A DNA stretch of 60,030 nt from Azolla pinnata (taxonomy: Eukaryota > Streptophyta > Polypodiopsida > Salviniales > Salviniaceae), in NCBI GenBank assembly GCA_037176905.1, contig JBBBWG010001003.1:48684-108713 (forward strand), written 5' to 3'. The position numbers and the translations under genes are program-made. The notes below the pieces were generated by a model. That model was not told where the DNA came from. It made no database searches and worked only from the letters and a program-made list of their open reading frames with translations. This document shows, piece after piece, positions 55,900 through 60,030 of the stretch (within the stretch, counting starts at the first letter, position 1; every line of letters starts with the position of its first letter).

Positions 55900-57240
55900 C
55901 TTACGATGCAATAGATGGATGGATCCTCTGTATGCCATACGGCATGATGCCATGAGATGGGGGATGGATGGATATGCACTCTGTGCCATGAGATAACAAG
56001 TGCATGGATCCATATGGCATGATGCCATCTAGTTTCTAGATACGTAGATGTGTGTTTTTTTTCTTCCCAAAAATTATCCTGTCATTAGTTATAAACAATG
56101 CCAAATGGCTACAATAACCCAACTGGGAAATTCATATATACTGCATGTAACTACTACTATGAAGGTGGGAAAAAGCCACCTAGGAGAAGTAAAACTCCAT
56201 ATAACAATATTATCATTATTATGGATCTCAAACAAATGAGAATGATACCATTGTTTATAAAACATATCACAGGTAGAATGATTAAAAAAGTTATCATATC
56301 AGCCTTTCAAGGTGTAAATAATTATAGACCAAATTTCCTTGATTGCATCAACAACAGGAGGTGTTGATTCGTTGTTGAAGACTTTGACACAGCTGGACTT
56401 CCATATCACCCACATAGGACAAACACTAAGAATTTTCCCACTGAGGGAAGACAGATCTATGCCGTATGACACGACAACATGAGATAGCATGCATATGCCT
56501 AGATGCAGTATACTAGCATGAGATAGCATGCATATACATAGACATGGTGCATGCCATGTGGCATGATGCCATGGATGGCAGATCCATGCCATGTGGCATG
56601 TGGAGGCATGAGGCAACACATACAGATAGATGCGGTGCATGCCATGTGGCATGATGCCTCATGTCATCATGGGGTCGATGCCATAAGGCATGATGCTACA
56701 GGGCATGATGCCATGAGAATGCACATATGCACAGATGGCAGATAGACCGCCATGCCCATATGGTATGATGCGCATGAGAACGCACATATGTATGCATGCA
56801 TAGATAGATAGATGACAGATAGATTGCCATGCCACATGGCATGATGCAATGAGAGAGCATATGCATAGATGGCAGATAAATTGCCATGCCACATGGCATG
56901 ATGCCACGAGAGAGCACATATGCATAGATGCACATATGTTGCCATGCCATATGGCATGATGCCATGAAAGAGCACATATGCATAGATGGCAGCTAGGTTG
57001 CCATGCCATATGGCATGATGCCATACGAGAGCACAAATGCATAGATGACAGATAAATTGCCATGCCATATGGCATGATGCCATGAGAGAGCACATATGCA
57101 TAGATGGTAGGCATGTTGCCATGCCAGATGGCATGATGCCATGCGAGAGCACATATGCATAGATGGCAAAGATGTATACCGCCATGCCCATATGGCATGA
57201 TGCCATGGGAGAGCTCCGCATAGTAACCATGGCATGGTAT
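55900..57240. repeat. About 59-bp satellite built on a perfect palindrome
   Basis: From about 56740 to 57210 the landmark GGCATGATGC recurs at about 56838, 56895, 56953, 57012, 57071, 57130 and 57193, a period of 57-63 bp. Most units hold ATGCCATATGGCAT (a perfect 14-bp palindrome) or a one-base variant, then GATGCCATGAGAGAGCACAT and ATGCATAGATGGCAGAT. Looser copies of the same words are scattered back to about 55930. The open frames (up to 247 codons on the minus strand) are repeat artefacts. Confidence 0.85.
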
Positions 57241-57550
57241 GCATGGATGTGCTGGCAAAAAGCGCATGGATATGGCCCTATGCCACATGGCCATGGGCAT
57301 GTGGCATGATGGATACGATGGTGGGCTGGGGTGGGGCCAAATATATAAATTGTAGATATGTACCTTCTTCCCCGCAGAGATCTCAACAGAAGGGCTATCG
57401 CCATAGCCATAGCCGCGAAGCTTCCCTTCTCCTCAGAAGCAAGAAAGAAGAAACTCCTCTTCCCCTGTCGCAGGTATCTCTCCCCTTCCCTCTGTTTTCT
57501 CCTCTCCCCTTCCCCCTTCCCCCTTCCCCTTCCCCTTCCCCTGCTCCTTC

Positions 57551-57610
57551 ATGAGGGAAGACCTCTCCCCATGGGTTGCACTAGCAGCGCCTTGTCCGAC
57601 AGATCTCTGA
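57551..57610 (+). other. Short upstream ORF overlapping the F-box gene start
   Basis: An ATG at 57551 opens a 19-codon frame that ends in TGA at 57608-57610. It overlaps the main start codon (57571) out of frame. If it lies in the leader it would be expected to lower initiation at 57571. The transcript start is unknown. Confidence 0.4.
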
Positions 57611-58758
57611 GGAAGCAGCCGCCCCGGAATCGGCGCCGCTACCTCCATCGCCCCAAGCAGTCTATATCCGTTGTCGGCTTGGTTCTGGACAGAGATTATG
57701 CGTTGAGGGTCGTCGAGGAGAAGAGAGCAGCAGGAGAAGGCGAAGGAGGCCCGGAAGAAGCGGAGGAGGAACCAGAGAAAGGGTCGAATAAGGGCAGCAC
57801 TGTTCCACGCCCGCTGATCAAACATTATTTGGAAGAAGAAGAAGAAGAAGAAGATGATGAAGATGATGATGAAGAAGAAGAAGAAGAAGAAGAAGAAGAA
57901 GAAGAAGAAGAAGAAGAAGATGATGATGATGATGGAGAGGAAGTTGCGGTTTGCAATGGAGTGCTGGCCGACCCTTTCCAAAGGAAAGCTGAAAGGGGCA
58001 TCTGTGCAGCAATCCCTAACCCTAAATTGGAACCTGGTAAGTTGAGCTCTTCTTCTTCTTCTTCTTCTTCTTCGCCCTCCTCCGATGTTTCATTTGCTGT
58101 TGGAAGAAGGGCAAGAGAACCCGAAAAAGATTGTAATCAGGAGAGCCCAGCACCCAAGATCTCCATCCTGCAAGAGAGGAGATTGAGGAGGGCGAACCTC
58201 GAAGCAGGTTGCATGGATTTCAGCTCCGACGATGAAGACAACATCAACAGTGATGGGGACGAATCGGATGCGTTCGAATTCGCGAGGAGGGCGGAGCAGA
58301 AAAGAGGCAATTTCGACGCAGGAATGCAACTGGTTCTGACGCCTGCAAAATCAGAAATGCCCCATCGGGGTAGCAATGGGAGAAATGGGTTCTTCGGGAT
58401 CCCAAACAGTGGAGGGATCTTTCCCTTAAATCAGTCTAGCGATTCGATCCTGTTGCTACCAGAATTGCCATCAGCATCAGAAGAATCACCATCACCCGAG
58501 AGAGATGATCGAACCCGACATTGCCGTCTTCCAAAGGCAGGGCATAGCTGTCGGTGCGAGGCTTCGCCATATACCTCGAGCACTGCGTTTCCTTCTCCAT
58601 ATCTCGAAGACATTTCTCTGCATGAACCTGAGGTAGCGATGATGGGCTCCCCATCGTCCAACGAATCGTTGGACGATTCCGAGTGCTTCTCACCTTCGAG
58701 CGCGTGGCCGTCGGAAGGAACCAACATTGGAGCTTCGCCCCTTGAGGGTGCATACATA

Positions 58759-58807
<49 letters not shown>

Positions 58808-60030
58808 GCGATGGCGATGGTGATGGCGATGGCGGTGGCAGTGGCGATGATGAGGGGATGACATATGGGCGGGTGTGCGCATATGGAGATGATGGTGATG
58901 CCAATGATGATGGTGGTAGTGGTGGTGGTGGTGGTGATGATGATGATGATGATGATGATGATGGCGGTGGGATGATAGATGAGAATGTGTGTGCATATGT
59001 AGATGATGGCAATGCCGATGATGGATGGGCTCATGCATATGCCGATGGCGATCATGCTGGGAGCGAAGAAGATGATTCTAATTGTGGCGACCTAGCAGAC
59101 CGCGAATCATCATCATCAGCTTCATCCTCGTCGTCGTCAGATGATCTGATTCCACCCTTGCCAGATGACCTCGCGCAGCTGTGCTTGATGAGGGTGGCAT
59201 TCATCAAGTACGACGGCAGGTATCGGGCGGTGTCTCGGAGATGGAGGGAGGTCTTGTCCTCGGACGAGTTCTACGGGGCGAGGAAGGCGCTGGGGATCAG
59301 GGAGGCCCACATCTCGTTCGTGGTGCACGGGAACCGGGTGCAGATCTTCAGCGTGAGCGCGCGGAGGTGGTTCTGCCTCCCGCCCTTGCCGAGGGGGGGG
59401 GATCCCCGAGGTGCGCATCGATCGTCAAATGGGTCTGATCGATGCGATCGTCGTCGATCCGTGCACGGAGTGGATCGATCGGAGCGATGCGATCGTCGTC
59501 GATCCCCGCACGGAGTGGATCGATCCGAGCGATGCGATCATCGTCGATCCGCGCACGGAGTGGATCGGTCCGAAGAATGCGATCGTCATCGATCCGCGCA
59601 CGGAGTGGATCGATCCGAACGATGCGATCGTCGTCGATCCGCGCACGGAGTGGATCGATCGGAGCGATGCGATCGTCATCGATCCCCGCACGGATTGGAT
59701 CGACCCGAGCGATGCGATCATCGTCGATCCCCGCACGGAGTGGACCGATCGGAGCGATGCGATCGTCATCGATCCCCGCACGGATTGGATCGACCCGAGC
59801 GGCGCGATCATCGATTCCCACATGGATCCGATCGATCTGCGCCCGGGATGGGCGCATCAGACCGCGGGATCGATCCCTACGACTGGTGGCAGGTCGACAC
59901 GGTGGCGGTGCTGGGCGGAAGCCTCTACGTTGTGGGCGGGGGCCGGGGCCGGGGCCGGGAGGCGACGAGCCGCGTGCACAGGTTCGACGCGCGCACGAAG
60001 CGCTGGGCCGGGGCGGCGCCGATGGGCGCG
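57571..60030 (+). CDS. F-box/kelch-repeat protein with long acidic N-terminus, 3' truncated
   Basis: The frame from the ATG at 57571 stays open for 820 codons and runs off the window. F-box/kelch proteins are substrate receptors of SCF ubiquitin ligases. The F-box is at about residues 527-575 (IPPLPDDLAQLCLMRVAFIK, AVSRRWREVLSSDEFY), followed by VHGNRVQIFSVSARRWFCLP. Kelch sequence starts about 772 (DTVAVLGGSLYVVGGG, VHRFDARTKRWAGAAPMG). Ahead of it lie about 525 residues unlike the usual short N-termini: MGCTSSALSD, an acidic Glu/Asp tract (about 88-122), a Ser run, and Asp/Gly tracts (about 397-475). MGCTSS fits N-myristoylation at Gly2 with possible palmitoylation at Cys3. A 45-bp coding minisatellite sits at about residues 624-750. 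A strong donor-like CTG|GTAAGT at 58039 precedes a (TCT)n tract, so a splice there is possible, though the frame is open without it. Confidence 0.75.
59441..59820 (+). repeat. 45-bp coding minisatellite, about 8-9 copies
   Basis: The landmark GATGCGATC(G/A) recurs exactly every 45 bp at 59441, 59486, 59531, 59576, 59621, 59666, 59711, 59756 and 59801, with small substitutions such as GTC/ATC, CGC/CCC and GAG/GAT. Forty-five is a multiple of three, so the F-box frame stays open. At least one other plus frame and two minus frames are also open through it. Confidence 0.95.

Noticed and set aside
56659..57410. Minus-strand frames of 213 and 247 codons rich in His, Met and Ile
   Set aside because: They are translations of the 59-bp satellite. 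Composition and periodicity follow the DNA repeat and no domain is present.
59348..59857. Minus-strand 169- and 132-codon frames as repeat proteins
   Set aside because: They are antisense readings of the 45-bp minisatellite. The plus strand carries the F-box and kelch motifs on both sides.

Overview
The window reads as nuclear DNA of a land plant. All protein-coding loci I could build are plant-type: a GT95 hydroxyproline O-arabinosyltransferase, tubulin-folding cofactor D, APC6/CDC16, an AP2/ERF factor, an F-box/kelch protein and plant-specific unknowns. Genes are split by many GT-AG introns, and blocks of the plant telomere heptamer TTTAGGG lie inside the sequence. Introns are mostly short (about 80 bp to 1.1 kb) and microsatellites are abundant, which fits a spore-bearing plant such as a bryophyte or lycophyte. 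That placement is inference only. I saw no rRNA, tRNA or CRISPR.

Layout. 1-3.6 kb: degenerate telomere-like array, a small inverted-repeat element and short tandem duplications. 3.65-5.76 kb (+): two-exon conserved unknown. 6.99-11.23 kb (-): HPAT, 8 exons. 12-15.7 kb: gene-poor, with a 0.3 kb tandem duplication and a dimeric satellite ending just upstream of the next gene. 15.84-24.18 kb (+): TBCD, 17 exons, 1262 aa. 24.78-30.59 kb (-): APC6/CDC16, 16 exons, 550 aa, convergent with TBCD. 31.9-33.1 kb (-): GC-rich, intronless GMC-type flavoprotein relic with an internal deletion and frameshift. 34.99-38.60 kb (-): IMPACT/YIH1 homologue, 10 exons. 39.8-42.2 kb (-): ERF factor swollen by trinucleotide repeats. 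42.2-48.3 kb: gene-free, with microsatellites, interstitial telomere repeats and members of one small transposon-like family. 48.33-54.46 kb (-): HIT/CCHC zinc-finger protein, 17 exons. 54.5-57.5 kb: satellite of about 59 bp units. 57.57 kb to the window end (+): uninterrupted reading frame for an F-box/kelch protein with a very long acidic N-terminus; it runs off the window.

The genes do not form an operon-like system. TBCD (tubulin heterodimer assembly), APC6 (mitotic ubiquitin ligase), IMPACT (GCN2 control) and HPAT (Golgi glycosylation) are housekeeping functions lying side by side. The unusual content is in how repeats have entered coding sequence: a roughly 97-residue Ser/Ala insertion inside the AP2/ERF domain, TTAGGG-type hexamers coding for Asn-Pro repeats in two unrelated proteins, and a 45-bp coding minisatellite between the F-box and the kelch region. 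Exon coordinates were built by hand from splice sites, reading-frame continuity and family knowledge, without transcript data.
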